A stretch of 27,005 nucleotides of DNA from an uncultured Clostridia bacterium (GCA_947565865.1 CANOHT010000033.1:1-27005); one strand, 5' to 3'. Positions 6,407 through 14,627 are shown, numbered from the stretch's first letter. Program-made: numbers and translations. The notes: generated by a model not told the origin, from the letters alone.

Positions 6407-7966
6407 TTACTTGGCCAGCTTGGCGTTCCAGAAGTTGGTGGTCAGGAACACATTATAGCCGGTCAGCTTGTTGGTGCAGGCAGCGGCCTGATGGAAGTGA
6501 CCCATCATCAGGATCGGGCAGTAGTCGGCGTAGCAGTACTCCTGCACCTGCTCCCAAGCAGCAAAAGCGTCTTCCTTGGTGGCGGCGGTGACCATGGTGG
6601 TCATCAGCTCCTGCAGGTGCTCGTCCTCAGACCAGCCGGCATAGTCGGCGGAGAGGAAATTGCGCAGGCTGGGCACGGCCACAGAGGAGAAGGTGGTGAA
6701 ATAGGCGTCGTAGCAGCTGTCGTCGTTGCGCAGCTCGGTCATGGTGGTACGGTCGGTAACGGTCAGCTCCAGGGAGATGCCGATGGCAGCAGCTTCCTGA
6801 CGGAGCACCTCCAGCATGGCTTCCGCGCCGCCGCCGCTGGCAGCCAGGATGCGCAGGGGCTTGCTGGTATCATAGGAGGACTGCGCCAGAAGCTCCTTGG
6901 CCTTCTCGGGATCGTTCTGGCAGAAGTACTCACCGCCGGCGGTGGTGTACCAGCCAGGCTGACCAGCCTCCATGAAGCAGGGGTCGTTGTCGTACAGGGT
7001 GCCGTAGTTGGCGGTGTTCAGGTCATCGGCGTTGGCCAGGGCCTGGAAGGCCAGGCGCAGGTACTTGTCGGTGCTGCGCTTGTTCCACACCAGGTTAATC
7101 ATGCCGGTCTGCTGGGAGTAAACCGTCAGCTCAGGCATGCTGCGCAGGGTGGACAGGTAGGCGTCGGTGGCCTTCACAATGAAGTCGTACTCGCCGCTCA
7201 TCAGACCGTTGAAGCGAGTGGCGGCGTCCTTGACGATGTTGTACATCAGGGTCTTGGTGTAGGCGTGCTTGTAGCCCCACAGGCCGTCCAGCTCCTGGTC
7301 GGGGTCGCCGTAGGGCACATAGTCATCAAAGCGCTCCAGACGAACGTACTGGTCAACGCTCCACTCAGCGAACTTGTAGGGGCCGGTGCCGATGATGTAG
7401 TCGGCAGGCACGAAACCGGTATCGGCATTCACGTTCTCGATGGACTCGGTGGGATAGATGACGGCCGCCTGAGAGGCGCCGGCCAGCATATCCAGCAGCA
7501 TGATGGCGGAGGTTTCCAGCTTCAGGGTGACGGTGTAATCGTCCTGGGCCTCAAAGCGGGAATCGCCCACCATCTTGCGGGCGGTGGAGAAGTTCTCCAG
7601 CCAGCGGTTCAGGGAAGCCACCACGTCGGCGGAGGTCATTTCCTTGCCGCTGTGGAACTTCACGCCCTTGCGCAGGTTGAAGGTGAACTCCGTGTTGTTC
7701 TCGTTGACGGCGTAGCTCTCGCACAGCTCCGGGCCGATGGAGCCGTCCGCCTTCAGCGTGACCAGCTGCTCCATCACGGTGCCGCGCAGCATGTTGCGGC
7801 CGTTGACAGAGGTATCCTTGTGCAGGTCGTAGGACGCGCTCTGGTTGTCATCCGCGATGCGGATGGTATCCGCCCAGGTTTCCTCAGCCTGCGCGCAGCC
7901 CAGCGCCAGGACGGAGGTGAGCGCCAGCGCCAAGGCAAGCACCATGGAAATGAGTTTGCGTGCCAT
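6407..7966 (-). CDS. oppA: Peptide/nickel ABC transporter substrate-binding protein (SBP_bac_5)
   Basis: A 519-residue exported binding protein that delivers oligopeptides (or a related ligand) to OppBC. The N-terminus has basic residues and a hydrophobic stretch (LALALALTSVLALGC) with a Cys at 24 that could be a lipoprotein site, though ALGC is a weak lipobox and AQA followed by EE is an alternative signal-peptidase I site. Family-5 hallmarks include DTSVNGRNMLRGTVMEQLV, the FNLRKGVKFHSGKEMTSADVV motif and a GTGPYKF segment. ATG 7966 was chosen because GGGGGAGA lies 6-7 nt upstream; the upstream in-frame start is inside the leader. It is the first gene of the opp operon, 47 nt downstream of a strong promoter. 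Confidence 0.93.
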   Translation of the reverse strand: MARKLISMVLALALALTSVLALGCAQAEETWADTIRIADDNQSASYDLHKDTSVNGRNMLRGTVMEQLVTLKADGSIGPELCESYAVNENNTEFTFNLRKGVKFHSGKEMTSADVVASLNRWLENFSTARKMVGDSRFEAQDDYTVTLKLETSAIMLLDMLAGASQAAVIYPTESIENVNADTGFVPADYIIGTGPYKFAEWSVDQYVRLERFDDYVPYGDPDQELDGLWGYKHAYTKTLMYNIVKDAATRFNGLMSGEYDFIVKATDAYLSTLRSMPELTVYSQQTGMINLVWNKRSTDKYLRLAFQALANADDLNTANYGTLYDNDPCFMEAGQPGWYTTAGGEYFCQNDPEKAKELLAQSSYDTSKPLRILAASGGGAEAMLEVLRQEAAAIGISLELTVTDRTTMTELRNDDSCYDAYFTTFSSVAVPSLRNFLSADYAGWSEDEHLQELMTTMVTAATKEDAFAAWEQVQEYCYADYCPILMMGHFHQAAACTNKLTGYNVFLTTNFWNAKLAK

Positions 7967-8019
7967 GTTATATCTCCCCCTTAGTATCAAAAATAGGAAG
8001 TGTACCAAATGCGGTCAAT

Positions 8020-8048
8020 ATTATAGCATACGGGGGGAAATTTTTCAA
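8020..8048 (-). promoter_or_regulatory. Strong promoter of the opp operon
   Basis: Minus strand TTGAAA (8048-8043), a 17-bp spacer and TATAAT (8025-8020) with an extended TGC. This is the best consensus promoter in the window. Predicted start of transcription is near 8013, giving a leader of about 47 nt. Confidence 0.85.
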
Positions 8049-8724
8049 GAAAAAACGCACATTTTGACGAACTTTTTTGGTATTTGACGCAAGTTGGTTC
8101 GGAATGAAGCCATGTCATCAGCGCATTCGGTAATCAAGCGAAGCAACCGTACAAAAAGAGCGCGACCGCGTCCCAAGCGTTCCGCGCTCCTGATGATGTC
8201 CGGCGCCAAAGACCGACGCCCCCGCTCATGCCTGACCACCCTTTTCCGCCATCAGCAAAAAGCGGCAGGCCCACCGTTACGCGCCGGAATACCCCGAATC
8301 CATTCCAGCCCCCTCCCGACAGGCCATCGAGCGGAAGCCGGGTACGTCCAGGACATTCCCGCCACGGCCCCTGATCGCAAGCGCGGACGAGCCAGAAGGC
8401 TTTCCGATCCCGCGGCGGGCGCCCCGGACGCAGCCGGAGCTTCCCTCCAATAGATTTCCAGCAGACAGCCGCGCCATGCCAGGACATGCCGTCCGCCTCA
8501 GCGCAGCCATAGCCGGACGCCCAGCCAGTCCACCAAATAACGGCTGCGATCTTTTCGGCAGCCGCTTGCTTCCATTGTCTGTGCTATCAATTCCATTCCG
8601 CTTTCATGATACCATACCATTCCTCTATGCCGTCAAAAAGCGGCCATGCCCCACCGGCGCTCTCGCAAACGGCCAAGGGCATACGCAGCATCGATCCGGC
8701 CCTCCCCGACAAGGAAATCCTTCC
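8049..8724. other. 676-bp stretch without a supportable gene
   Basis: This is GC-rich apart from its first 50 bp. Short open frames exist on both strands, but all have skewed Arg/Pro/Gly composition and no ribosome binding site. One minus-strand frame (about 8520 down to 8100) reads for long stretches between single stops, with runs such as DWLGVRLWLR, which could be a decayed gene; I could not identify it. No terminator, repeat copy or RNA gene was recognised. Confidence 0.5.
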
Positions 8725-8768
8725 AAAACTTATAAAGCGCGCAGGGGCCTCCTGGCATCCTGCGCGCT
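8725..8768 (-). terminator. Intrinsic terminator of the CD1247-like gene
   Basis: AGCGCGCAGG (8736-8745) pairs perfectly with CCTGCGCGCT (8759-8768); on the minus strand it is followed by TTATAAGTTTT. It begins 14 nt beyond the stop codon. Confidence 0.85.
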
Positions 8769-8781
8769 GACGCTTTCCCGA

Positions 8782-9219
8782 TCAGTCGTTGTCCTCGTCG
8801 CCTTCCGGCGCATCCTCGTCTTCCTCCACTTCGGGAAAAACAGGCTTGCCGCAGGCGGGACAGAGATAATCCTCGTCAAAATCAACATCATCAACGTGGA
8901 ATTGAAGCTCATGGCCGCAGCTGGGGCAGGCATAGGAAATCAGCTCGTCGTCCTCCAGGGCATCCTCATCTTCAACGGGCTCATAGTCCTCATCGTCCTC
9001 AAAGATGGCTTCCTCCAGGTCGGCCAAGTCATCGTCAATGGACTCCACATACTCATTCAGCTCTTCCTGGGCCTGGGAAAGGGTCTCCAGCTCCTCAGCC
9101 ATCTCGCCCATGGCGTTGAGGACCTCCATGAGGAGCTTGTTGGTGTCCTTCTCCATGTTCAGCTTCATGCCAGCCGCCAAACCCTTCAGATAGCTCACCT
9201 TATCGGTCATCTTGCTCAT
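8782..9219 (-). CDS. CD1247-type protein with C-terminal zinc ribbon
   Basis: A 145-residue, very acidic cytoplasmic protein. The N-terminal 75 residues (MTDKVSYLKGLAAGMKL… EELNEYVESIDDDLADLE) match the CD1247 N-terminal domain found widely in Clostridia and are predicted helical or coiled coil. The C-terminal part has two CxxC knuckles, CPSC at 98-101 and CPAC at 120-123, a single zinc ribbon framed by Asp/Glu-rich linkers. The function is not known in the family. AAAGGAGG lies 7 nt before ATG 9219. It is transcribed in the same direction as efp but separated from it by a terminator and has its own terminator downstream. Confidence 0.88.
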   Translation of the reverse strand: MSKMTDKVSYLKGLAAGMKLNMEKDTNKLLMEVLNAMGEMAEELETLSQAQEELNEYVESIDDDLADLEEAIFEDDEDYEPVEDEDALEDDELISYACPSCGHELQFHVDDVDFDEDYLCPACGKPVFPEVEEDEDAPEGDEDND

Positions 9220-9273
9220 GGTATATCCTCCTTTATTCAGCGGAGTTTCCCGCCGGTTCCCGTTGCTCAATGG

Positions 9274-9304
9274 CAAAAATCGCCCGGCGGAAGCTCCACC
9301 GGGC
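9274..9304 (-). terminator. Intrinsic terminator of efp
   Basis: Minus strand GCCCGGTGGA-GCT-TCCGCCGGGC (one G:U pair) followed by GATTTTTG. It lies about 90 nt beyond the efp stop and 55 nt upstream of the CD1247-like start. Confidence 0.75.
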
Positions 9305-9394
9305 CATATGCGCACTTTCAGGCTCATCCAGCAGCATATGCCGCCGCACCCCAAATGATGCAGAGGAAGCGGCGGCTATAAACATTTTTCCGAA

Positions 9395-9952
9395 TCAGGC
9401 GCGCTCCATGTATTCGCCGGTGCGGGTGTCGATGCGAATCATGTCGCCGGTGTTGATGAACAGCGGCACCTGTACGCTGTAGCCGGTTTCCAGGGTCGCG
9501 GGCTTATAGGTGTTGGACGCGGTATCGCCCTTGAAGCCGGGCTCGGTATCCTGCACCTGCAGGGTGACGAAGTTGGGGGCCTCCACGGAGAAGGGCGCGC
9601 CCTTGAAGAAGCGCATGGTCACATTGGTGCCTTCCTTGACGAAGGGAATGGCGTCCTCCACCTTGTCCAGGGACAGGGGAATCTGGTCATAGGTCTCCAC
9701 GTCCATGAAGTAGTAGAGCTCACCGTCGTTGTAGACGTACTGCATCTCCTTGGTTTCGATGATGGCCTTGGGCATTTTGTCGGTGGGGTTGAAGGAGCGC
9801 TCCACCACAGCGCCGGTCATCACGTTCTTGATCTTGGTACGGACAAAGGCCGCGCCCTTGCCGGGCTTAACGTGCTGGAAATCAACAATGTTCCACACGC
9901 CGCCGTCCCACTCAATGGTAATGCCTTTACGGAAATCGCCAGCAGTAATCAT
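9395..9952 (-). CDS. efp: Elongation factor P
   Basis: A 185-residue protein, the standard three-domain EF-P length. EF-P binds ribosomes stalled on polyproline and stimulates peptide-bond formation. The modification loop reads KPGKGAAF with Lys32 at the tip, the residue carrying 5-aminopentanol in Bacillus subtilis. No lysyl-modification gene (epmA/epmB) is nearby. The C-terminal OB domain ends VPLFINTGDMIRIDTRTGEYMERA, an exact family ending. GGAGG lies 8 nt before the start. It follows the Xaa-Pro peptidase by 77 nt, the same neighbourhood as yqhT-efp in Bacillus, and is probably cotranscribed with it. Confidence 0.97.
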   Translation of the reverse strand: MITAGDFRKGITIEWDGGVWNIVDFQHVKPGKGAAFVRTKIKNVMTGAVVERSFNPTDKMPKAIIETKEMQYVYNDGELYYFMDVETYDQIPLSLDKVEDAIPFVKEGTNVTMRFFKGAPFSVEAPNFVTLQVQDTEPGFKGDTASNTYKPATLETGYSVQVPLFINTGDMIRIDTRTGEYMERA

Positions 9953-10029
9953 GATTCATTCCTCCATGGATTGTTGTTGGTATCGTATTTCAAACCGCAG
10001 GGCCGCCAGGCCATGGGGTGAAACCGTGG

Positions 10030-11103
10030 TTACAGGATAATGAGCTGCTTGGGAGCCGTGGTCAGGGGCTCGCAGCCGGTCTCGGTGACCAGGCAGGAGT
10101 TCTCGATGCGTACGCCGCCAACACCGGGAAGATAAACGCCGGGCTCCACCGTCATCACCACGCCGGGGCGCAGGATGTCATGGCAGCTGAAGGACAGGCG
10201 GGGATCCTCATGGATGTCGATGCCCACCGCGTGGCCCAGACCGTGGCCAAAGCGGCCGGCGTAGCCCTGGCTGTCGATGTAATCCCGGGCAATCTTGTCA
10301 ATGTCAGAGCAAACCTTGCCCGCGCAAAGCGCTTCCTCGCACATCTCCTGAGCCGTCAGGACGGTGCTGTACACATGAACCATCTGCTCCGTGGGCTGAC
10401 CCAGGGCCACGGTGCGGGTCATGTCGGCACAGTAGCCGCCGAACTTCGCGCCGTAATCCATGGTAATCATATCGCCCTTGCGCAGCCTGCGGTCGCCGGG
10501 AATGGCATGGGGCAGGCTGCCGTTCTCGCCGGAAGCGACGATGGTGGTGAAGGCCAGGCCTTCCGCGCCCATGCGCAGCATGGTGTAGTCCAGCTCCAGC
10601 TGCAGCTCCTTTTCGGTCATGCCTTCCCGGATGACGGGCAGGATGGCGTCAAAGGCCTGGCTGGTGATCTGGCAGGCGCGGCGGATGGCGGACACCTCAG
10701 CCTCGGTCTTGATTTGCCGAAGGGCCTCAGGCGCCTGGTTCAGCGCCGTCAGGCTGATTTCGCCCACCGCCATGCTCAGGGCCGAATACTGCTTCACGGT
10801 GAGGTAATCGTCCTCATAATACAGGACGGCGACGGCCTCTTCCCTGCACAGCCGGGCAATCCACTGGTTGTGGGTGAGACCCTTTTCCGTCATCACCACG
10901 CGGAAGCCGGGGGCCTGACGCTCCGCCTGCTCGGTATAGCGGAAGTCGGTAATAATCACCCGCTGGCTCCGGGAGATGTACACCACACCTTCCCCGGTAT
11001 AGCCCTGGGTGAGGTAAAACATGTTGGAAGGATTGTACACCGCCACAGCGTCCGCCGCGGTGAGGTTCAGCTGCTCCACCAGCTTTTCGGAAGCGGTCAA
11101 CAT
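10030..11103 (-). CDS. M24-family Xaa-Pro aminopeptidase/dipeptidase (YqhT/PepQ-like)
   Basis: A 357-residue cytoplasmic metallopeptidase that removes or cleaves N-terminal Xaa-Pro. The creatinase-like N-terminal domain spans residues 1 to about 125 and the pita-bread catalytic domain about 130-357. All five metal ligands are present: Asp216 (MDYG), Asp227 (ADMTRT), His291 (FGHGLGH), Glu320 (VEPGVY) and Glu334 (RIEN); the substrate His199 (PHA) is also there. The ribosome binding site is mediocre (AAAGG, 10 nt upstream of ATG 11103). Longer readings run through the promoter and terminator and are rejected. It pairs with efp downstream; both deal with proline. Confidence 0.95.
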   Translation of the reverse strand: MLTASEKLVEQLNLTAADAVAVYNPSNMFYLTQGYTGEGVVYISRSQRVIITDFRYTEQAERQAPGFRVVMTEKGLTHNQWIARLCREEAVAVLYYEDDYLTVKQYSALSMAVGEISLTALNQAPEALRQIKTEAEVSAIRRACQITSQAFDAILPVIREGMTEKELQLELDYTMLRMGAEGLAFTTIVASGENGSLPHAIPGDRRLRKGDMITMDYGAKFGGYCADMTRTVALGQPTEQMVHVYSTVLTAQEMCEEALCAGKVCSDIDKIARDYIDSQGYAGRFGHGLGHAVGIDIHEDPRLSFSCHDILRPGVVMTVEPGVYLPGVGGVRIENSCLVTETGCEPLTTAPKQLIIL

Positions 11104-11161
11104 GGTTTCACTGCCTTTCTTGGAGATGCCCACGCCAAAAAGCCGGACATATCCGCAGATT

Positions 11162-11190
11162 ATTGTACCACAAACACCGCCGCTTGAAAA
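11162..11190 (-). promoter_or_regulatory. Promoter of the Xaa-Pro peptidase-efp operon
   Basis: Minus strand extended -10 TGGTACAAT (TACAAT at 11167-11162) with a poor -35, TTTTCA (11190-11185), 17 bp upstream. It gives a leader of about 50 nt. Confidence 0.55.
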
Positions 11191-11222
11191 GCACTTTTTA
11201 CCGTTTGTCTCCCCGAGCCCGC

Positions 11223-11265
11223 AAAAAAATGCCCGCGCAGCCCTCAAAAAGAGGGCCGGGCGGGC
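11223..11265 (-). terminator. Strong intrinsic terminator, far downstream of the FxLYD gene
   Basis: Minus strand GCCCGCCCGGCCCTC, loop TTTTT, then GAGGGCTGCGCGGGC (one mismatch, one G:U) followed by ATTTTTTT. It is the first good terminator after the gene at 11577-12416 although 310 nt away. The intervening DNA is occupied by a structured repeat. Confidence 0.85.
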
Positions 11266-11394
11266 GAAATACACCGGTAATTGAAACCAGGACTGTCACC
11301 ATTTCTTACTGTTGAACACCCCGGGAGGTCGCGGCAGTCTTGCAGATTCTCCTTCGGTCGGTGTCGAAGGGCCCGAGGCCCTCTGACTCTTGAT

Positions 11395-11457
11395 CGAAAA
11401 CCATTAAGCCCCTGCGGGGCGCAAAAACGGTGCGAAGCCCCCGCACGGTGGTTTTCG
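11395..11457. repeat. Structured intergenic repeat, copy C
   Basis: CGAAAACCA (11395-11403) pairs with TGGTTTTCG (11449-11457). Inside lie GCCCC-TGC-GGGGC (11408-11420) and GTGCG…CGCAC (11430-11446). The layout and several blocks (CGAAAA, the central small hairpin, GCGAAGCCCC) match copy A at 1851-1909, with compensatory stem changes. Just upstream (11361-11385) AAGGGCCCGAGGCCCTCTGACTC resembles, in shorter form, the hairpin of the 198-bp tandem repeats. Confidence 0.6.
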
Positions 11458-11576
11458 CGCGGTTCCTCACGAAATCCCTTCCTTCCATGAACGAACGGCC
11501 GGGAGCTTACGCGGCAAGCAGCCAGTGAAGAGTGCCAAACCCGTCAACGCAGCTTTGCCACTTTGACGACCTTGAT

Positions 11577-12416
11577 TTATTCCATGGCCGTACCGTAGGC
11601 AAGGCTGACAATGGACGCCACGTCGCAGTCGGTTTGGTCGGCCCATTCCATGAAGTCGCGCAGGATCTCGATATCCATCACAAAGCTGCTGCCGGAGGGG
11701 ACGATGGCCGTAGCCAGGGAGCTGCCCAGGGAAGCGTCCTCCACATAGATCAACCGGCCCTCATCGTCATAGAGCGCCGCCACCACGCCGGGGGCCACCA
11801 GGGGCTTGTCAGCGGTGTTGGCCACGCCCACGCGCATCACCGTGGCGGCGCCGAACAGGCCGTAGCCCTGAGTAACCTCGGCGGTAGATTCCACATAGGT
11901 CAGCGCCTGGGGATTGGAGGCATAGCGGTCGGACTGCACCACCAGATGGACGCCGCCCAGCTCCTCCGCGGAGGCCGCGCCGTCATCCTTGCTGATGAGC
12001 AGGCTGTCGCCCAGATACGCCGTCTCGCCGGGGGCGATCACGCTGGGGCTGAAGGACAGGTAGCTCTTGTCCTCTACCACCATGCCGTCCTTATTGTTCA
12101 CCTGGATGGAGCCGTCCAGGGCAACGACGTTCTTGCCGTCATTGCGAACCTCCACAAACAGGTACAGGTCGATAAAGGAATTGGAATCATCCTGGATGAA
12201 GTACCCGCTGTTTACCACCGTCAGGCCGCTGAGGCACTCGCTGGTGATGAAGCCGGAGCCCTCCTCATCCGCTACGGGTTCCTCCGCGGCAGGCTCGGAA
12301 ACGCCGCTCTTGTTCTTGAGCAGATCCTGCAGCTGGTCAAAGGTGCTGGTAGCCATGGCGCAGGTGTAGGCAAAGACCAGGCAGAGCGCCGTCAGCAAAG
12401 CAATCCACTTTTTCAT
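11577..12416 (-). CDS. Exported FxLYD-like protein
   Basis: A 279-residue protein with a clear signal peptide (MKKWIALLTALCLVFAYTCAMA) and probable cleavage after AMA; a Cys at about 19 lacks a lipobox. After a short acidic linker there appear to be two Ig-like repeats, the first with DLYLFVEVRNDGKNVVALDGSIQV… SPSVIAPGETAYLGDSL, matching the FxLYD pattern (a variable core, then a Gly/Asn-Asp turn and PGE). The second (about residues 165-279) reads ATVMRVGVANTADKPLVAPGVVAALYDDEGRLIYV. The function is unknown; it is probably cell-surface or secreted. Three starts are possible (ATG 12422, GTG 12419, ATG 12416) behind GGGAGG; 12416 begins the signal peptide with KK. It has its own promoter at 12451-12480. 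Confidence 0.8.
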   Translation of the reverse strand: MKKWIALLTALCLVFAYTCAMATSTFDQLQDLLKNKSGVSEPAAEEPVADEEGSGFITSECLSGLTVVNSGYFIQDDSNSFIDLYLFVEVRNDGKNVVALDGSIQVNNKDGMVVEDKSYLSFSPSVIAPGETAYLGDSLLISKDDGAASAEELGGVHLVVQSDRYASNPQALTYVESTAEVTQGYGLFGAATVMRVGVANTADKPLVAPGVVAALYDDEGRLIYVEDASLGSSLATAIVPSGSSFVMDIEILRDFMEWADQTDCDVASIVSLAYGTAME

Positions 12417-12450
12417 CACCATATATCCTCCCTTAAACTGTCTTTTCCAT

Positions 12451-12480
12451 AGTGTACCACGGCCGGGAAAGGGTTGTCAA
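12451..12480 (-). promoter_or_regulatory. Promoter of the FxLYD-like gene
   Basis: Minus strand TTGACA (12480-12475), an 18-bp spacer and TACACT (12456-12451) with an extended TGG. It lies about 35 nt upstream of the start codon. Confidence 0.75.
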
Positions 12481-12510
12481 TTCAGCCGAAAAATTTTCGC
12501 CCGGCGATCC

Positions 12511-14289
12511 TTAACCGGCGCGCTCCTCCCCGGCGGTGGCGTACATGGCGTAGAGGCGGGCGTACAGGCCGCCCTTCTTCAGCAGCTCCTGATGGCTTCC
12601 GCTTTCCTCCACGCCCTTCTCGGTCAGTACGCAGATGGTATCCGCGCCCTTGATGGTTGTCAGCCGATGGGCGATGGTGAATACCGTCCGGCCCTTGGCC
12701 AGCTTTTCCAGGCTTTGCTGCACCACATGCTCGCTCTCGTTGTCCAGGGCCGAGGTGGCCTCGTCCAGGATCAGAATGGGCGGATTTTTCAGGAAAACCC
12801 GGGCAATGGAGATCCGCTGCTTCTGTCCACCGGACAATCGCACGCCCCGCTCGCCCACATAGGTATCGTAGCCCTGGGGCAGCGCGGATATGAACTCATG
12901 GGCCCCGGCCAGCCTGGCGGCCTCCATCACATCCTCCCGGGAAGCTCCGGGCCTGCCATACACGATGTTGTCGAACACCGTGCCCGCGAACAGGTAGACC
13001 TCCTGCTGCACCACGCCGATGGCGCTTCGCAGGGAACGAAGGGTCACGTCCTTTACGTCCTGGCCGTCAATCAGAATCCGGCCGGCGGTGACATCGTAAA
13101 AACGGGGGATCAGGTTGCACAGGGTGGTCTTGCCCGCGCCAGAGGGCCCCACCAGGGCAATGGATTCCCCTGGCATCACGGTCAGGTTCAGATGATGCAG
13201 CACCTCCGTCTCGTCATCCTGATAGTGGAAGCCCACATTCTCAAAGACCACCCCGCCCCGGACGCCGGAAAGCTCCCGGGCGTCTTCCGCGTCCCGGATG
13301 TCGTTGGGGGCGTCCATCAGCTCCAGAAAGCGCTCGATGCCCGTCATGCCCCGCTGGAACTGCTCGGTGAACTCCACAATGCGGCGGATGGACGTCAGCA
13401 GCACCCCGGCGTACATCAGGTAAGCCATAAATTCCGGCGCGGTGAGGCTGCCTCGCTTGAGGAACAGCGCTCCCGCCACCACGATAATGATATACATCAG
13501 CCCGTCAAAGATGCGGTTGGAGGTGCCGAAGGCCGCCATCACCTTGTAGCTTTCCGCCTTCAGATCCAGAAAGCGGCGGTTGCCCTGGGCAAACTTCTCT
13601 TCCTCAATCTCCTCGTTGCCAAAGGACTTCACCACCCGGATGCCCAGCAGGCTGTCCTCCACCTGGGCGTTGATTTCGCCCACCTGCCGGTTGCGCTCCT
13701 TGAACACGCGGCGCATCCGGCTGTTGTACTTGCGGGCGAAGTACAGCATGAAGGGCAGCACCGCGAACATCATCAGCGTCAGCGGAATGTTCATGCCGCA
13801 CAGCACAATAAAGGACACCAGGATTTTGACCCCCGCGATGAGGAATTCCTCCGGGCAGTGGTGGGCGAATTCGGTGATCTCAAACAGGTCGGAGGTGATG
13901 CGGGCCATGATCTGCCCCACCTTGGCGTCCGAATAATAAGCGAAGGGCAGCTGCTGCAAATGATGGAACAGATCCCGGCGCATGTCCGTTTCCAGCCTGC
14001 TGCCCATGATATGGCCCACAGACTGCATGTAGTAATTGGCCGCGGCGTCGATGACCCGCAGGAGCAGGTAAACGCCGCCCATGGTCAGCACAAAGCGCAC
14101 GGTGAGAGAACTCAGGTCGGTGGTGGCCCTGCCGGTGATGGCCTGGACGATCAGCGGCAGGGCCAGTTCGCATACCGTGGTCAGCGAGGCACAGAGCAGG
14201 TCGAAGGCGATGGTGCCCTTGTAGGGCTTGAAGTAAGGCAAAAAGCGCTGAATCAGCTGCTTGGTTTTCATGGGCGCGGCAGTCTGCAC
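12511..14289 (-). CDS. ABC exporter, transmembrane domain fused to ATPase (MsbA/BmrA-like)
   Basis: A 592-residue half-transporter that would work as a homodimer in the cytoplasmic membrane, exporting a lipid, drug or other hydrophobic compound. Six TM helices are recognisable in residues 25-320 (for example TIAFDLLCASLTTVCELALPL, FVLTMGGVYLLLRVI, FIVLCGMNIPLTLMMFAVLPF). In the ATPase domain: Walker A GPSGAGKTT at 381-389, Q-loop Gln428, signature LSGGQ at 485-489, Walker B ILILDE at 505-510 and His541. GTG start at 14289 with AAGGAG 8 nt upstream. A partner half-transporter is absent, which favours a homodimer. The substrate cannot be inferred from the neighbours. Confidence 0.93.
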   Translation of the reverse strand: MQTAAPMKTKQLIQRFLPYFKPYKGTIAFDLLCASLTTVCELALPLIVQAITGRATTDLSSLTVRFVLTMGGVYLLLRVIDAAANYYMQSVGHIMGSRLETDMRRDLFHHLQQLPFAYYSDAKVGQIMARITSDLFEITEFAHHCPEEFLIAGVKILVSFIVLCGMNIPLTLMMFAVLPFMLYFARKYNSRMRRVFKERNRQVGEINAQVEDSLLGIRVVKSFGNEEIEEEKFAQGNRRFLDLKAESYKVMAAFGTSNRIFDGLMYIIIVVAGALFLKRGSLTAPEFMAYLMYAGVLLTSIRRIVEFTEQFQRGMTGIERFLELMDAPNDIRDAEDARELSGVRGGVVFENVGFHYQDDETEVLHHLNLTVMPGESIALVGPSGAGKTTLCNLIPRFYDVTAGRILIDGQDVKDVTLRSLRSAIGVVQQEVYLFAGTVFDNIVYGRPGASREDVMEAARLAGAHEFISALPQGYDTYVGERGVRLSGGQKQRISIARVFLKNPPILILDEATSALDNESEHVVQQSLEKLAKGRTVFTIAHRLTTIKGADTICVLTEKGVEESGSHQELLKKGGLYARLYAMYATAGEERAG

Positions 14290-14338
14290 GGCGGTGTCTC
14301 CTTTCGTTCAAACAGGATAGGGGCGGCAAATTGCCTCT

Positions 14339-14367
14339 ATTTTATCATGTCGGTGCGGATGAGGCAA
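14339..14367 (-). promoter_or_regulatory. Promoter of the ABC exporter gene
   Basis: Minus strand extended -10 TGATAAAAT (TAAAAT at 14344-14339), a 17-bp spacer and -35 TTGCCT (14367-14362), 50 nt upstream of the GTG start. Confidence 0.55.
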
Positions 14368-14387
14368 GTCATGGGATGGTCAAATTC

Positions 14388-14463
14388 GGCAGGAGACGTT
14401 GGAGGCCTTGCCCTCAAGCCCCTGCCTGAGGGCCGCCAGCCCTCAAACTCCCGTTTTCGCCTC
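14388..14463. repeat. Diverged solo copy of the 198-bp-array repeat core
   Basis: GGCAGGAGACGTTGGAGGCC… matches the core of the array at 15313-15862: the small GGCCTTGCC-type hairpin, the CCCCTGCCTGAGGGCC arm, the CCCTCA right arm and the GTTTTCGC end are all recognisable with scattered substitutions. The companion hairpin CTCGCGAGGGTGGAGCGCGAG follows. It lies between the ABC exporter promoter and the next plus-strand unit. Confidence 0.65.
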
Positions 14464-14521
14464 GCGAGGGTGGAGCGCGAGGCATTTTCGGGAGCGCCTC
14501 TTCCATATTGTTACAACTTTG

Positions 14522-14536
14522 TGTAAAGAATTTACA
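14522..14536. promoter_or_regulatory. Inverted repeat, possible operator
   Basis: TGTAAA-GAA-TTTACA is a perfect 6-bp inverted repeat ending 9 bp upstream of the -35 box of the promoter at 14546-14574, and TTACAAC occurs twice around it. It could be a regulator binding site; no regulator gene is adjacent. Confidence 0.35.
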
Positions 14537-14545
14537 ACGCCGTCC

Positions 14546-14574
14546 TTGCTTTTAGCGGATAGGCTATGTACTAT
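14546..14574 (+). promoter_or_regulatory. Promoter of the small hypothetical gene
   Basis: TTGCTT (14546-14551), a 17-bp spacer and TACTAT (14569-14574), about 54 nt upstream of the ATG at 14628. Confidence 0.6.
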
Positions 14575-14627
14575 TCTTCCAAAAACAAGCTCTAGAAAAC
14601 CGATAAGCCGGAAAGGGATGAGGACGT

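Noticed and set aside
6311..7984. 557-residue plus-strand open frame opposite the binding-protein gene
   Set aside because: Val/Gly/His/Gln-rich shadow of oppA; no family similarity and no start signal.
12592..14526. 644-residue plus-strand open frame opposite the ABC exporter
   Set aside because: Antisense shadow of a gene with complete ABC motifs; composition dominated by His/Gln/Gly.
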